Shown here piece by piece: positions 10,936 to 22,989 of a stretch of DNA of 64,000 nt; the stretch's first letter is position 1; each line of letters begins with the position of its first letter. The DNA is taken from contig NW_018344008.1 in NCBI RefSeq assembly GCF_002099425.1, forward strand, positions 12,544,001 through 12,608,000, read 5' to 3'. Origin of the DNA: Phascolarctos cinereus (lineage: Eukaryota > Chordata > Mammalia > Diprotodontia > Phascolarctidae). The translations under genes and the position numbers were made by a program. A model generated the notes under the pieces. It saw only the letters and a program-made list of their open reading frames with translations. It did not search any database and was not told where the DNA came from.

Positions 10936-11447
10936 ATGGAAGCCTACTGTTTTTAATATACTTAGCAAAGCTTTGAGTATGGTTCCTGTAATTTTTTTCT
11001 GCCCTCTTCTTTGTCAAAAGAAAGCTAGTGCCAACCTAATCAGCTATGGCAACACACATCAACAAGTATGTTGGCTATTATGTGATTAATTATTTGACAA
11101 GATATAAAATAGAAACAACAAAATAATACATAATGAACGTAACAAAAAATACATAATGAAAATGTCCACGTGGACCTTTGAGACTCTCTCCTACTAATGG
11201 AGTGCCAGCCAGAGTGGTAGAAAAAGCTCATTGGACACTAACAAACACACAGATTTGTGGTACTCAATAATCATCAAGGAAGTCATTATTTTTTCAATGT
11301 TATTGATACTTTTCTTTTGACAAAACAAAAACGTTCAACACACATACACGTCCCCTCAGAAAAAATATTTCCCAAATACAGTTATTTAAAACCACCTGAA
11401 GGATTGCAACATATCATTTTCATCTTTGTAATTTACTGTTTGTAAAT
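10936..11447. other. Anonymous sequence
   Basis: No recognisable repeat or gene. It ends at the left target duplication of the L1 insertion that follows. Confidence 0.5.
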
Positions 11448-11462
11448 AGAAAAGGATATATG

Positions 11463-12868
11463 AGCATCAGAACCCACAAACACATGGAGTGAAACAAATT
11501 TCTAGCCCAAGACAACTTGGAAGGTCAGCAGGAAAGGTCTGTTATACCTGGGTGAGAGAAGAGCACAGTACAAAACAGGCTGTGCCAGCACAGTCCTAGC
11601 TCCAGCCCCAGGAAAACAGGAGCAAGCCTTCAGAGTGACTGAATCAGCAGTGGCAGCAGCTGCTTTTGGAGCTCTCAGCCCACAGACAGTAAGGGGGGAA
11701 GTGCTTACAGAAGGAGATTACTGGATCTTTTTGTTAATACTGAGGCAGGATTCTGTTGCTTTGCCCATATGCAGATCCGGGTCACAGTCCAGGGCAAGGA
11801 GAAACACTAGCATAGCAGAGCTTGCAGCCACAGTGGAGAGAGTCCTCCTCATAGTTCCAGGGTAGAAAAGAGTGCTTGTGGTTGCTCACAGAACAGTGCA
11901 CAGGCCAGGGGAGGAGTAAACACCTCTCCTTAGATCATACTACTTTGGAAGAACTGAAAACTTACAGGTCCCTAGGAGAATCTCTAAAACAGTTGGATGA
12001 AACCCTGAAGCTTGGGACAGTGTGCACCCTCCACTCTGGCAGCAGAGACCTACTTTAACAAAGAGTTAAAAGTCAAGAAATAGGCTGGGAAAATGAGCAA
12101 ACAACTGATTCAACCATTCTGTATATCAATTTGGAACTATGCCCAAAGGGCTATAAAACCATGTATATACCCTTTGACCTAGCAATACCACTACTAGGTA
12201 TGTATCCCAAAAGAGATAAAAAACAAAAAGGAGAAGGACCTATATGTGCAAAAATATTTGTAGCAGCTCTTTTCTGGTGTCAAGGAACTGGAAAATGAGG
12301 GGATGCTCATCAACTGGGCAATGGCCAAATAAGTTACAGTATGTGATTATGATGGAATACTATTACTCTATAAGAAATGATGAGCAGGATGCTCTCAGAA
12401 AAACCTAGAAAGACTTGCATGGACTGATGCAAGGTGAAATGTATTATGTACAAAGTAACAGAAGTACTGTAAGATAGTCAGCTGTGAATGACTTAGCTAT
12501 TCTCAGCAATTCAATGATCCAAGACGGCTCTGAAGGACTTATGTTGAAAAATGCTATCCATCCCCAGAGAAAGAACTGATAGTGTCTGAATACAGATTGA
12601 AGCATACTTTTTTTTTAACTTTATTTTTCTTGAGGGTTTTTTTGTTTATTTTGTTTTCTTTTGCAACATGACTATCATAGATGTGTTTTGCATGACTACA
12701 CACGTATAACCTATATCGAATTGCTTGCCTTCTCAGTGGGGGAGGGGGGTTGGGGAGGGAGGAAGGGAGAGAATTTGAAACTCAAAGTTTTAAAAACAAA
12801 TGTTAAAAATTGTTTTTACATGTAACTGGGGGAAAATAAAAATAAAATACTAAAAAAGGGCTAACAAA
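11463..12868 (+). mobile_element. Internally deleted L1 (5' UTR fused to ORF2 end) with target duplication
   Basis: The element is bounded by perfect 15-bp direct repeats 'agaaaaggatatatg' at 11448-11462 and 12869-12883. From 11463 to about 12100 it matches the 5' UTR of the L1 at 61431, ending at the ORF1 start 'aaaatgagcaaac' near 12090. It then jumps straight to the ORF2 C-terminus ('ggaactatgcccaaaggg', 'tgctcatcaactgggcaatg' near 12130-12330) and a 3' UTR with a G-rich patch and an A-rich end. ORF1, the spacer and most of ORF2 are absent. The intact ends and duplication suggest that the shortened form itself inserted, although a later deletion is possible. Confidence 0.85.
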
Positions 12869-12946
12869 AGAAAAGGATATATGTTTTCACTTTAATAATA
12901 TGGCACCAAAATTATCCATCATATTTGTCTTGAGTTTTATTTCTGT

Positions 12947-13202
12947 TTTGTTGTTGTTGTGTTGAGTTGTTTTTAGTGCTGTCTGACTCTTTCTGACCCC
13001 ACTTGTCTTTTTCTTGTCAAAGATACCTGAGTGGTTTACCATTTCCTTTTCCAGCTCATTTTGCAGATGAGGAAACAGACAAATGGTGTTAAATGACTTG
13101 TCCAGGATCATATGGCTAGTGTCTGAGGCTAGATTTGAACTCAGGGAGATGAGTCCTCTTGACTTCAGGCCCAGCACTTTTATACCCTGTACCACCTAGC
13201 TG
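12947..13202 (-). mobile_element. tRNA-derived SINE with RTE/BovB tail, reversed
   Basis: Reversed landmarks: a GTTGTT-type tail, 'gtctgactctttctgacccc', 'ttaccatttccttttccag', 'ctagatttgaactcagg' and the head 'accacctagctgca'. Near full length. The right arm is the BovB-like tail also seen at 47270. Confidence 0.88.
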
Positions 13203-13214
13203 CACTTGCACTAA

Positions 13215-13490
13215 ACTACTGTTTGGTGTTCTTAAAATTTACGTTATTATACTTATTCTGTATATAGTTATTTTGGCTTTGCCTTCTTCCCTTTGCATCA
13301 CTTCATACAAGTCTTCCCAAGTTTCCCTGAATTGTTCACATTCGTCATTCCTTATGGTGCAGTAATATTCCATTTCATTTGTATACAACAATTCTTTCAG
13401 CTATTCCCTAATTGTTGTATACATAATTTGTTTCCAGTTTTTGGTACTACAAATAGTGCTACTATGAATAATCTGCAGACAGTGTCTTTT
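13215..13490 (-). mobile_element. L1 ORF2 C-terminal fragment, reversed
   Basis: 'cttcatacaagtcttcccaa', 'taatattccatttcattt' and 'agctattccctaattg' form the reverse complement of the L1 end region. Degraded. It is adjacent to a second, longer reversed L1 tail. Confidence 0.65.
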
Positions 13491-13511
13491 GAGGACCATA
13501 CTGAAAGCTGT

Positions 13512-14335
13512 TTTTTTTTCCCCTTATAAACTTAACAATCATCAATAAACATGAACATTCCAGTAGAAAAAGAACAAAAAAAGGATCATATATGAAACTG
13601 TGAACTTCTGTTTTAATGTTTTGTTGATGTTCTTTTCTTGCTTTCATTTTCTTTTGCATCTTTATAAGTATCCACTTATCTTCCCTATCCCCATAACCCT
13701 CTATTGCACCTTCAAACAGAAGTCCTCTCTTGTAACAAATAAGTATAGGCAAGCAAACACACATTGGCCATTTCTCTTCATGTCACTAGACTCAGTCGAG
13801 AGGGGAGATGTCGTGCTTCATCATCAGTCTTCTGAGGTCATAATCAGTCACTGCATTCATCAGAATTCTGTAATCTTTCTAAGTTGCTTGTCTTTACATT
13901 ATTGTGGTTATTTTGTAAATTGTACTTCTGGGTCTTCTCGTTTCACTTTGCCTCAGTTCATAAAGTATTCCCAGGTAGCTCTAAAACTTTCATATTTGTT
14001 ACTTCTTACAAGTCAGCAATATTCCATTTTATTTGCATACTATAGTTTGTTCAGTTATTCCCCAATTGATGGATACCTACTTTGTTTCTAATTCTTTGCT
14101 ACAACAAAAAGTGCTGCTATGAATATTTTTGTTCAAGTGGGTTCTTAAGCTTTGCCTTTGATATCTTCTGATGATATCTTTTGCTATCTTCTTTGATTAT
14201 GTATGCCTAATAGTGGTATCAGTGGGTAAACCTATGCTCAGTTTAGTGACTTTTGGGGTATGATTTCAGATTGCTTTCAAAGACTTTCTAGAATTCTAGG
14301 GAGTGCCAGCCTGGTATACTCTTTCTTTTGGTATA
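13512..14335 (-). mobile_element. 5'-truncated L1 (ORF2 end and 3' UTR), reversed
   Basis: It begins with a T-run at about 13510 (the reversed poly(A)), passes through a 3' UTR and reaches the ORF2 C-terminus, seen as 'cagttattccccaattgatg' near 14053 and 'caaaaagtgctgctatgaat' near 14106. The 163-codon plus-strand frame at 13600-14091 is antisense to this L1 and is not a gene. Confidence 0.75.
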
Positions 14336-14404
14336 CTGTTATACTCTTTGAGAATGTAGGTTCACCACCACAACATAAAGATCAAATTGTACTCATAAGG
14401 AATT

Positions 14405-14930
14405 CTAAGGAATGAATACTGCAGCCATGAAGTTAAAAGACACTTGCTCCTTGGAAGGAAAGCTATGGCAAATCTGCATAGCAAGCTAAAAAGCAGAGCC
14501 ATCCCTTTGCTGACAAAGGTCCATATAGTCAAAGCTATGTTTTTTTTCTAGTAGCAATTTATGGCTGTGAGAATTTGACTATAAGGAAAGCTGAGCACTG
14601 ATTGACACTTTTGAATTGTGGGGCTGGACAAGACTTTTGAGAGCCCCCTGGACTACAAGGAGATCAAATCATTCAATACTTAAAGAAATCAATTCAGACT
14701 ATTCTCTGGAAGGTCAAATATTGAAGCAAGTGTAGGTACTTTGGCCATAAAATGAGAAGATAAGACCCATTGGAAAAGATCCTTATGTGGGAAAGAGTGA
14801 AGGCAAAAGGAGAAGGGAATGGCAGATATGGATGAATAGTGTCATGAAAACAATGAACCTGAGCTTTAACAGACTTTGGGAGACAGAGGAGCTGGGCATG
14901 ACTGAATAACTAACAACAATAATAAGAAAT
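14405..14930 (+). mobile_element. BovB-like RTE LINE, ORF2 C-terminus and 3' end
   Basis: 'gctgacaaaggtccatatag' then 'tcaaagctatg', 'cttttgaattgtggggctgg', 'ctggactacaaggagatcaa', 'ctttggccataaaatgagaa' and 'cattggaaaagatccttatg' follow the bovine BovB ORF2 C-terminal sequence in order. It ends in an 'aacaacaata' tail. The translation is broken by stops. This is the LINE lineage whose 3' tail is shared by the window's tRNA-SINEs. Confidence 0.82.
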
Positions 14931-14959
14931 GAATAAATTCTGATTAATTATGGACTGAA

Positions 14960-15520
14960 ATGGAAAGCATTTATTAAGTACTTAGTATCTACTGCAGAGT
15001 GCACAACTCTGATGGACTCACCATGTTGTTCGAATGCCAAATGTATGCTTGCTGAAAAGACAGTTTTATGGAGAACTCACACAGCTGAAGTACTCACATG
15101 GTGGTCAGAAGAAGCAATACAAGGACACTCCCAAGGTTTCTCTTAAGGCCTTGGAATTGGTTGTGTCAATGGGAGACACTGCCACAGGACTGTTCAGTAT
15201 GGGGTACCCTCATCAGAGAAGGTGCTGTGCTCTAAGAGCAAAGCAGAATTGAAGTAACTCAAAAGAAATGCAAGATGCACACATTTAGAGAACCTACCCC
15301 AAATATTTACAGGGACTAATCATGCCCAACCTGTGGTAGAACATTCTGAGCTCACATTGGTCTGATCAGCCACAGTCAGATACATTGTAACTTGACTCTA
15401 GCATGGTGATGCCATTTTGGTCCTCTTCGAGAATGAAGAACACCAACCAGTCTGTGACAGATGGGGATGCAAAAGCAAGGCAACTCTTGCCCTCAAGAAG
15501 TTTACATTTTTCCTGAAAAA
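14960..15520 (-). mobile_element. L2 3' end, reversed, split by an RTE insertion
   Basis: The left half 'catttattaagtacttagta' at 14968 and the right half 'gatggggatgcaaaagcaag' plus 'tgccctcaagaagttta' at 15460-15510 are successive parts of a reversed L2 3' terminus. The intervening 450 bp are an RTE. The RTE is therefore the younger of the two. Confidence 0.65.
15000..15452 (+). mobile_element. RTE-clade LINE, ORF C-terminus and 3' end
   Basis: The frame from 15034 reads KRQFYGELTQLKYSHGGQKKQYKDT followed by VSLKALEL, the conserved C-terminus of a vertebrate RTE ORF ('YGEL ... GGQKKRYKDTLKxSLK'). The 3' end 'ggtcctcttcgagaatgaag' is the tail also found on the RTE SINEs at 5129 and 27535. 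This lineage is distinct from the BovB-like element just upstream. 5' truncated and dead. Confidence 0.8.
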
Positions 15521-15557
15521 AAAAAGAACATATATGAGAGAGTTGTGGCCAGAGAAG

Positions 15558-15803
15558 GCAAGGTGACTCAATATATACAGTAGGACCTGGAGTCAGAAGA
15601 CCTGAGTTCAAATCTGACCTCAGAAACTTAGTAGCTGTGTGACTCTGGGCAAGTCACTTAACCTTTGTTGCCTTAATCCACTGGAGAAAGAAATGGCAAA
15701 CCATGTCAGTATCTTTGCCAGGAAAACACCATGGACAGCATTGGTGTGCTATGGTCTGTAGGGCCATGAAGAGTCATATATGACTGAATGACTGAACCAC
15801 AAA
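15558..15803 (+). mobile_element. tRNA-derived SINE with RTE/BovB tail
   Basis: Landmarks in order: 'aggacctggagtcagaagac', 'ctgtgtgactctgggcaagt', 'aagaaatggcaaaccatg', 'agtatctttgccaggaaaac' and 'gccatgaagagtcatatatg'. Flanked by a near-perfect target duplication 'tggccag(g)agaag' at 15546-15557 and 15804-15816. Confidence 0.88.
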
Positions 15804-15816
15804 TGGCCAGGAGAAG

Positions 15817-17365
15817 CTATTTTGGTTTGAGAACTTATAGGGTTGGTGAGAGAAGTCATAAGAGTGTCTGTTGACATTCTCTAGCATGAAGATGGCTGAG
15901 GTCAATGGTTGGGTGGGATGTGAAGCATAATCTGGTGACCAGACTGGCTAGATATAGTAGGCCATGTGCTTTGCTCTGGTTTACTCACCAATTAGAATAG
16001 CATAGCCTGTGTCAATGTTTCAAATATGAGTGAATCAAATTTCTCAAGGCATGGCCTCAGGAGGTCCAGTTGTCCAGGGCTTTAAGATGGTGGATGACAG
16101 GAAAATGGTCAAGGTAGGGAGTTAGAAAGAAGAAAAGATAGAAAAAGGTTTATAATACATTTTCTAGGTGTATACATCTTCCCTCTGAATTCAGACTCTT
16201 GTGATTCCTATGTGAAGAGAGATAATTCACATGCAAAAATATGTCCTAATCCATTAATTTATTGAATTTATGTAGGACTTTCATTACATTTAATTTAGGG
16301 TCTATAACTCTTAAGATCTCATGCTAGCCAAGAGTAAAAGGGCAAATTACCTATGATCCACAAACCATTTCCCTAAACTGCCAAAACCAGATGACCAATG
16401 AATTTCAAGCTGGAATACATGTTTATGCTTTTTCACACTTTTTTTCTCTCCAGTTCAAAAGTCACAATACTTTCCCCAAACTGAATTAGCCTAATATGTG
16501 GTCAACAAACTTTTAAACAGTAGACTCATTCACAAATAACATTGAACTATGAAGTAATTTTTTTCTGAATATGAATCTGCAGAAATCTTCTGTAACCTAT
16601 AAAATAGAACTCATTTATCAGCCTGTTTCTCTTTGATATACTGATATTCTTCCTATAATGCTTGATTCACATTTTTAACATCTGGTATTCCCCAGTGGAT
16701 GCATGATATTTTGAAACATCTGCCCTCAACTTCTGATTTAACCTTTGCTCCTTTTTTATACTCTTTACCTAGTTAATCTGGGTCTTTCAAAATCTTGCTT
16801 TTAAAGCTTATTTTCTTGCCAAAGGTGGCTTACTGATTTCTTTAACTTATCTAGCATGTGATCCTCTCCTCTTCTCTCAGTTTCTTCTCTTTCTGCCAGT
16901 GTCCCTGGTGACACCCTTTCAGATTTTTCCAGACTAACCAACCTGGGAAGTAGCCTTTCTCTTATTAATCATGTTGTGAAAACCACATTGTTCATCAAAT
17001 AGACCTAATTCCCTTATGCTTACCATAATCTCCTTTGCTGATTAAGTGTTAATTAATATTTCTTAAGCATTTTTTACAAATGGTGTTTTTTTTAAACAAT
17101 TCACCAATTTCCTTAAGATTTTCATGGGAAATCTACCACACACTTATCTCCCAGAAGGTAAATTATCATGTTCGTTTCTATTGATAGAATGACAAGATAT
17201 TAAATTTCACCCTAGAGAAATAGAGTAACTTTGATACTTTGAGACGTAAGCATTTGATGTAGGGGATTTGGCCCATTCAAGGAATGCATCATCACGTGCT
17301 CCAAGCCCAATTAGCCACTCCTTAAGATTTAGGTTTAAGCTTTAAGATTTGCTGAACACTTTTCT
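15817..17365. other. Anonymous sequence
   Basis: About 1.5 kb without a nameable repeat, RNA or coding signature; AT-rich from about 16140 onward. Confidence 0.5.
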
Positions 17366-17369
17366 GGCA

Positions 17370-17530
17370 ACAAAAATGCAGGCAGCATTCTCTTTGTATA
17401 AATGATTAAAGTGAGCCTCACAGAATAAATAGCTTGTTCAGGGCCACACAAATAGGAAATATTTGAAGAGAAACTTGAACTCAGATCTCTTGACAATTCC
17501 CAGATTTCTTTGCAACATTATGTGTAACCT
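17370..17530 (-). repeat. MIR fragment, reversed
   Basis: 'gcctcacagaataaatagct', 'cagggccacacaaatagg' and 'acttgaactcagatctc' follow the reversed MIR order. Confidence 0.6.
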
Positions 17531-17904
17531 TTTCTATCCTGTTTATGGTTGCAGGGACCTATATAACATTATACATGAACTCCAAGCTCACACAAGTCAT
17601 CACTTCTATTTGTTTTTAGAGCCTAAAAGTTAGTTAATTGTTTTCATTATTAATTCTTAAGATAAGATTGTGAAGTTTCTGCAAATGTTTGGCTACTTAT
17701 TACTGTTTATTTTTTTCAAAAGTATCTTTATATTTAATTGTCCAGCTCAAGGGATTTGGGTAACTATTTAGGTTACATTAGCGACTATTTAATTAAATTA
17801 GTCATGTAAGGGTCTACATCAGAACCAGTACACTAAACCACGTATTCAAATTGAGAGAGTTAATGTTTGAGATATGGCTTTGCTTGAACCTTGGTGTCAG
17901 TTAG

Positions 17905-18060
17905 TATAAAGACATTCATTCATTCTCTAATTCATTTTTTTTTCATTTAACAAATATTTATCATATGCTTATCGTGTTCAAGGCCCCATGGTTAGGAACA
18001 GCTGTAGGAACAGATATACAGAAATGAATATGACGCAGTCTCTCTCTCATTTATTTCAAT
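17905..18060 (-). mobile_element. L2 3' end, reversed, degraded
   Basis: 'cattcattcattctctaatt' followed by 'aacaaatatttatcatatgc' and a worn block corresponds to the reversed L2 terminus. The 370 bases before it (17531-17904) show nothing recognisable. Confidence 0.55.
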
Positions 18061-18239
18061 CCCTAATATTATCAATAGTCTAAAGACAAAATATATGATA
18101 CTAAATATATGTCTCCACTTCATAGAACCTTTGCCTAAATATTCAGTTAAGCAAAAACTATTTATTATAGCTATTGTAATTGGTAATGCATATAACTTTT
18201 CACTCAGTTTAACAGAAAGGAGGGACTTGTGTTTTAATA

Positions 18240-18440
18240 GTAATAATAACTAGTATTTAATAGCATTTTGAGGTTTACAAAGATCTTCACAAATATTCTT
18301 ATTTTATCCTCACAATTATACTGTGAGGTATTTGTACTACTATTCCATTTTATGATGAGAAAACTGAGGCAGAGATTAAGTAGATTGCCCAGGATCATAC
18401 TGGCAGTAAATGTCTGAGATCAGAGTTGAATGCAATGTTT
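18240..18440 (-). repeat. MIR, reversed
   Basis: 'tttgaggtttacaaagatct', 'ttttatcctcacaattatac', 'tgatgagaaaactgaggcag' and 'gcccaggatcatactgg' give a clear reversed MIR. Confidence 0.8.
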
Positions 18441-18469
18441 CCTGTTTTAATATTATACATTGGGAACCA

Positions 18470-20690
18470 TCTTTTATCATTGTATTTGATTTGATTTCTG
18501 TTGTGCCTTAGTGTTGTCTCCATTTACATTACTCTTGTCATTATGTATAGTGTTCACTTGGTTCTGCTTTCTTCATGCCACGTGACTTCCTACCAATTTT
18601 CCTGTGCCTCTCTGAATTCTTCATTCTTTACAAGCAATAATAATCCATTACATTCTTGTATCACATTTGTTTAGCCATTCACCAGCCACTTAACACACAA
18701 TTTATTTCCAGTTATTGTTACTACAAATAGTACTTCTATGAGTTTTTTGTTCATATAGGACTTTTCTATTATTGATTTCCTTGGAGTAAAAATCTCAAGG
18801 GAATCAGGATCACTAGACCAAATGGAATAAATAGTTGGGGCAATTTTTCTCAGATAATTCCAATTATTTTCCAGATTGCTAGGGCCACAGCTCTACCAAA
18901 TGTGTTGTGTCTATGTTCTTACAGTATTTACAATATTGACTATTTTCATATTTTTACAATCTTAGCCAATTTGATGTTTTGAGGTGACACCTCAGAGTTG
19001 TTGTAATTTGTATTTCTCTGGTTATTGTTAGTTTTGAGTATTTTTCAGAAGGTTATTGATAGCTTGCCTTTCTTCTTTTGAAAACTTCATATCATTTGAC
19101 TACTTATCAGTTGGGAACTGTTTCAGTTTGATAAATTTGTTAATTTTATATGCATTTTTGGTAGACTTTTTATAAGATGTTTGGTACATTTTCCCCTACA
19201 TTCACTTTAGTTCTTATTCTAAATTCAGTAATTTTATTTGTGCAATATTTAAATTTTTAAAAAATTGAAATTGTCTATTAAAAAATTCTCCCTGACCCTT
19301 TCCTTGTTATAAAGTTTCTCCTAACCACAGTTACAAATTTATATTTTTTGATATTTTATAATTGAGATCACATACTCATTTATAATTCATTTTGATATAA
19401 AATGTTTGATGTTGCTTAAACATATTTTCTACCAAATTGCCTTCCAGTTTTGTTAGTAATTCTTGCTGAACAAGGAGGGGTATTGTTCCCCAAGTAGTTT
19501 GTGTTCTTAGGTATATTGAATACTAAACTACTATATGTTCATTTGCCTCTGAGTTTCAATTAGTCTATTATACAGCCTACTTTTCTTGTTTTTAACCAGT
19601 GCCAAATAGCTTTGACAAATATTGCTTCACAATATAATTTGAAATCTGGTTATGGTAGTTCCCTTTCATTCTCATTTTTTTTTGTTTTCCTTTTGTTCCT
19701 AATTCTTTCTTCCTTCACATGAACTCCATTATTATTTTAACTAGTTCTATAAAATGTGACTTTGTAGGTTTTTTTTTTCTGGTATAGCTCTAGTTCTGAT
19801 ATAGCTTAATGTAGGTAGCATCATCATTTTTATTATATTGTGGTTGAGCCATCAATATTGAGTGTCTGTCTAATAATTTAGATTTTTCTCTACTTGCATA
19901 AAATCTATTTTATAGTTATATTTACATAAGTCTTCATAGATTAACTTCAGATATTTTATGAATTTATGAATAATTACTTTAAATGGAATTTCTCAATGAT
20001 TCTCTAGTTTCGTATAATTAATCCATTATATTGCTTGAAAATAGGGAAAATGTTTTCCATCTTTTTGCTGATGTTTATTTCTTTAATATTTTTTCCTGTC
20101 TTCTTGATATGGCTATCATTTCTGTTATTATGCTAAATAATAATAGAAAGATGAGATATCTGTGTTTCCTTCCTATACTTATTAGAAAAACTCCCAGTGT
20201 TTCTCCATGACAAACGATGCTAGCTCTTGATTTGCATAGATGTCTTGCATCGTATTAAGGAAAGGCCTTTTTACACTTATGACGTGAAAACAGAAATTAT
20301 TACCACATTTTATTGGTCTTTTCCCATATACATTGGCATAATAATTAATTTTTATGGGTTTTTTATTTATATAACTTACTTATGCCAATTGTTTCCTGTT
20401 GTTGAACCATCATTGCATTTCTTACTTAAATCCAACTTTTATTTTATATGTGTTACATCAATATTCAGGGGTGTTGGACTATAGATTTCTTTTCTTTCTC
20501 ATCTCTCCCTGGTTTTGGTGTCAGGAATCTGTTTACCTCATAAAGGAATTGTCTTCTTTCACTGTTTTTGTGAATAAATTGTGTAGCATGAATATTATTT
20601 TTTTCTGTAAATATTTGAAAGAATTTTGGACTTTTATTTCCTTTGGTAGTTCATTTATAACTACATTACAAAATGTAGACTACAATTTAT
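18470..20690 (-). mobile_element. Old L1, reversed (3' UTR through much of ORF2)
   Basis: Reading 18470 upward gives the reversed 3' UTR, then the ORF2 C-terminus ('agccattcaccagccactta' near 18673), then blocks matching upstream ORF2 to about 20680, including 'tttggtgtcaggaatctgtt' near 20513, the reversed 'PGRxxxxDP'-side RT block. Long but riddled with changes; an ancient subfamily. The 85- and 99-codon plus frames near 20.3-20.7 kb are antisense artefacts. Confidence 0.75.
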
Positions 20691-20724
20691 ATATATAGAT
20701 ATATATTCACATATATATATCTAC
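20688..20724. repeat. AT-rich inverted repeat
   Basis: 'tagatatatat' and 'atatatatcta' face each other across a few bases, making a short potential hairpin within TA-repeat sequence. Confidence 0.7.
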
Positions 20725-20744
20725 ACATAAACAAACATTAAGTA

Positions 20745-21250
20745 TACTTACAAATAAAAGACCACACTTCATTGTTTTTTTCTTCCTGAGACTAGCTACA
20801 TTCCTCTTTTTTTCTAACCCCCCCATTTAAGTTCTTCCTTTTTCCTTCTTCCTTCTATCTTATTCTAATTTCCTACTTTTTCTCTATAGGTAAGTAGTAT
20901 TTTAATTTGTACAATGCATAGAGAACTGGGAACATATATCAAATATTTGGGCATTTCTGTACAATTCCCAGTCACTTGGTAGCTATAAATTTAGAGTAAA
21001 ATCTCAGTAATTTGAAGGTAGTGAATTAAACTAATTCAGGTAACTTCAGATCCAGTCCTACCTTTGTCTCTACAAAATTCTTGACCTCTTTTTTAGTATA
21101 AAGTAACCTAAAATATATTTGTTTCTCACCAAAGTTTCTCTATTCTCTGCCCCACAACAGAATAGAATTCAATCAGACAGCTTCTACTTTAACTGGGGTT
21201 GAAGTAAGCAGATAGCTCTTTTGAGGTTTTCTAAAGAAACAGAAACCAGA
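20745..21250. other. Anonymous pyrimidine-biased sequence
   Basis: Nothing recognisable apart from T/C-rich runs near 20770-20890. Confidence 0.45.
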
Positions 21251-21254
21251 CAAG

Positions 21255-21950
21255 AAGTTAAAAGACTTAAAGAATCTCAGAGTTGGAAGAGGCACAGAGG
21301 CTATGCAGTATGTATTTGTTTATGTATTTGAACAAGAATCCCCTTCACAACATACCTGACAAGTGGTTATCTAGCCTTTATTTGATGACCTCTAGTGAAG
21401 AGGAATACACCACTTCTGCTGGCAATCTGTGCCCTTTATCCTAGTAGTGGATATGCATTTAAAACATCATAGTCAAAGAGAGATCACTTTACCAAGGTTG
21501 CTCTCTTTAAGTTAGCATCAAGTCCAAATATACCTACTATCATAGCCTATATTTTTTCATCCTTTGCACAATAATAACATGAGGGACTTTGCCAAATGCT
21601 TTTCTAAAACCCAGTTAAGCTCTCTACGTAGCATTTCTTAGATCTATCAGTCTAATTACCTTGTCAAAAAATAAAGGAAATAAAATAAGTGTGGAATAGT
21701 TTATCCTTGGCAAAACCATGCTGACTCAATGATTATTGCTTCCTTTTCTAAGTTTATGCTAACCATTCCTTTAATAATTGAGTCTATAATTTTTGCCAGG
21801 AATCAAAAAATTAAACTTACTTTGTAGATTCTCTTTATGAAAATGAAGGACATTTGTCCTTCTCCAATGTAATAGTACTTCACCTGTTCTCTGTTACCTT
21901 TCAAGGATCACTGAGAGTTACTCAGCAATTACTTCTGCCTCAGTTGAGGG
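21255..21950 (-). mobile_element. CR1/L3 LINE, reversed (3' end and RT part)
   Basis: Reversed landmarks: 'aatctcagagttggaagagg' and 'gacaagtggttatctagcct' (3' end), then 'ttgccaaatgcttttctaaa' near 21591, the reverse of the 'LDFxKAFDK' codons, then 'gccaggaatcaaaaaatt', 'acatttgtccttctccaatg' and 'caaggatcactgagag'. The middle of the element is missing. Faces a plus-strand relative at 22190. Confidence 0.7.
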
Positions 21951-22189
21951 ACTAAGCATCAGAATTAGGGTGAAGGGGTGACCCAATAAATTGTGATTTC
22001 TGAATTGGCAAATGTGATTTCTGAGTCCTGTCACTGACCTTTGAAAAATAATGGAAAATCAGAGATCTTGCAGGACTGAAGACATGCAAATATTTTCTTG
22101 TTGTGTAAGAAAGGTAAGAGGATAGAGTTTGAAGGCATCAGGCCAGAGATATTGACCTCTATTCCCAGGAAAATTCTGTAATATGTTAT

Positions 22190-22720
22190 TATTAAAGGGA
22201 TAGATTGTGAGCATATAGAAAGAGAATCAGTGATCACCAGTAATCAGCATGGTTTCATTATGAACAGGTCATCTCATAGTTATATTATACCTGGATTTTA
22301 GAAAAGCATTTGACAAAATCTCTTATGCTATGTTTATGCTGTTAATAATTTGTGTTATTCTTTAGATAGATAAGTTACTTTATACTGAAGTTTTTGTGTT
22401 TCTTTCCTTTGTAATCTTGTCTCTTTATTCTGTAGGTTTAGCAGCTTGAGGTCAGCATCTGTCCCACAAGGGAGATCTAGGATCAATTTATGGAAGCTGC
22501 AGAGGTAGTTTTTGATGTTAAGGTAAAGGAAAAGATTCCTAAAAATGCTGTCCAAAAGTGGGATGGGCTTCCACAGGAGGTAGTGATTTCTCTATCACTG
22601 GAGGGGATGACTACTTGTCTGGGAGGTTAATGAGGTTATTCTTATTCTGCCATAGGTTAGACTTGTTAACCTTTAAGGTCCCTTCAAAATGTAATCTTCT
22701 TTGAGATTAATTCTCTCTGC
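22190..22720 (+). mobile_element. CR1/L3 LINE (RT part and 3' end)
   Basis: 'aatcagcatggtttcattat' near 22241 and 'ctggattttagaaaagcatt' near 22292 match the CR1/L3 RT segment that encodes 'HGFxxxRS' and 'LDFxKAFDK'. 'ctgtccaaaagtgggatggg' and 'tggaggggatgactacttgt' near 22548-22620 match the 3' region. As in the reversed neighbour, the part between is deleted. Confidence 0.68.
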
Positions 22721-22989
22721 TTTAGAGCCACACTAACCAAATGCACACAAAAGTCAACAATATTAGCGATTTCACCACCCAGATGAAAAGCCTTATCCAG
22801 TTCAGACTATTTCTTCTGGGGAGCTAGGACACCCTAGATAATGTTAGGGATACTTTTATGAATTTGTTACTTAATCAATGTGGGTACCTCCTCTAACAAT
22901 GTAGATTGTGATCCAAATATGTCTGATTATCATGTCTATGTCTTCCTCTAAGTATCCAACAGGAGGGATACTCCATATGCTAGGAGCCT

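Noticed and set aside
13600-14091. 163-codon plus-strand open frame
   Set aside because: It lies antisense over a reversed L1 3' region; the Leu/Phe/Ser-rich composition is what reversed L1 sequence gives.
15034-15252. 72-codon frame as a possible host gene
   Set aside because: YGELTQ...GGQKKQYKDT is the conserved C-terminus of an RTE LINE ORF.
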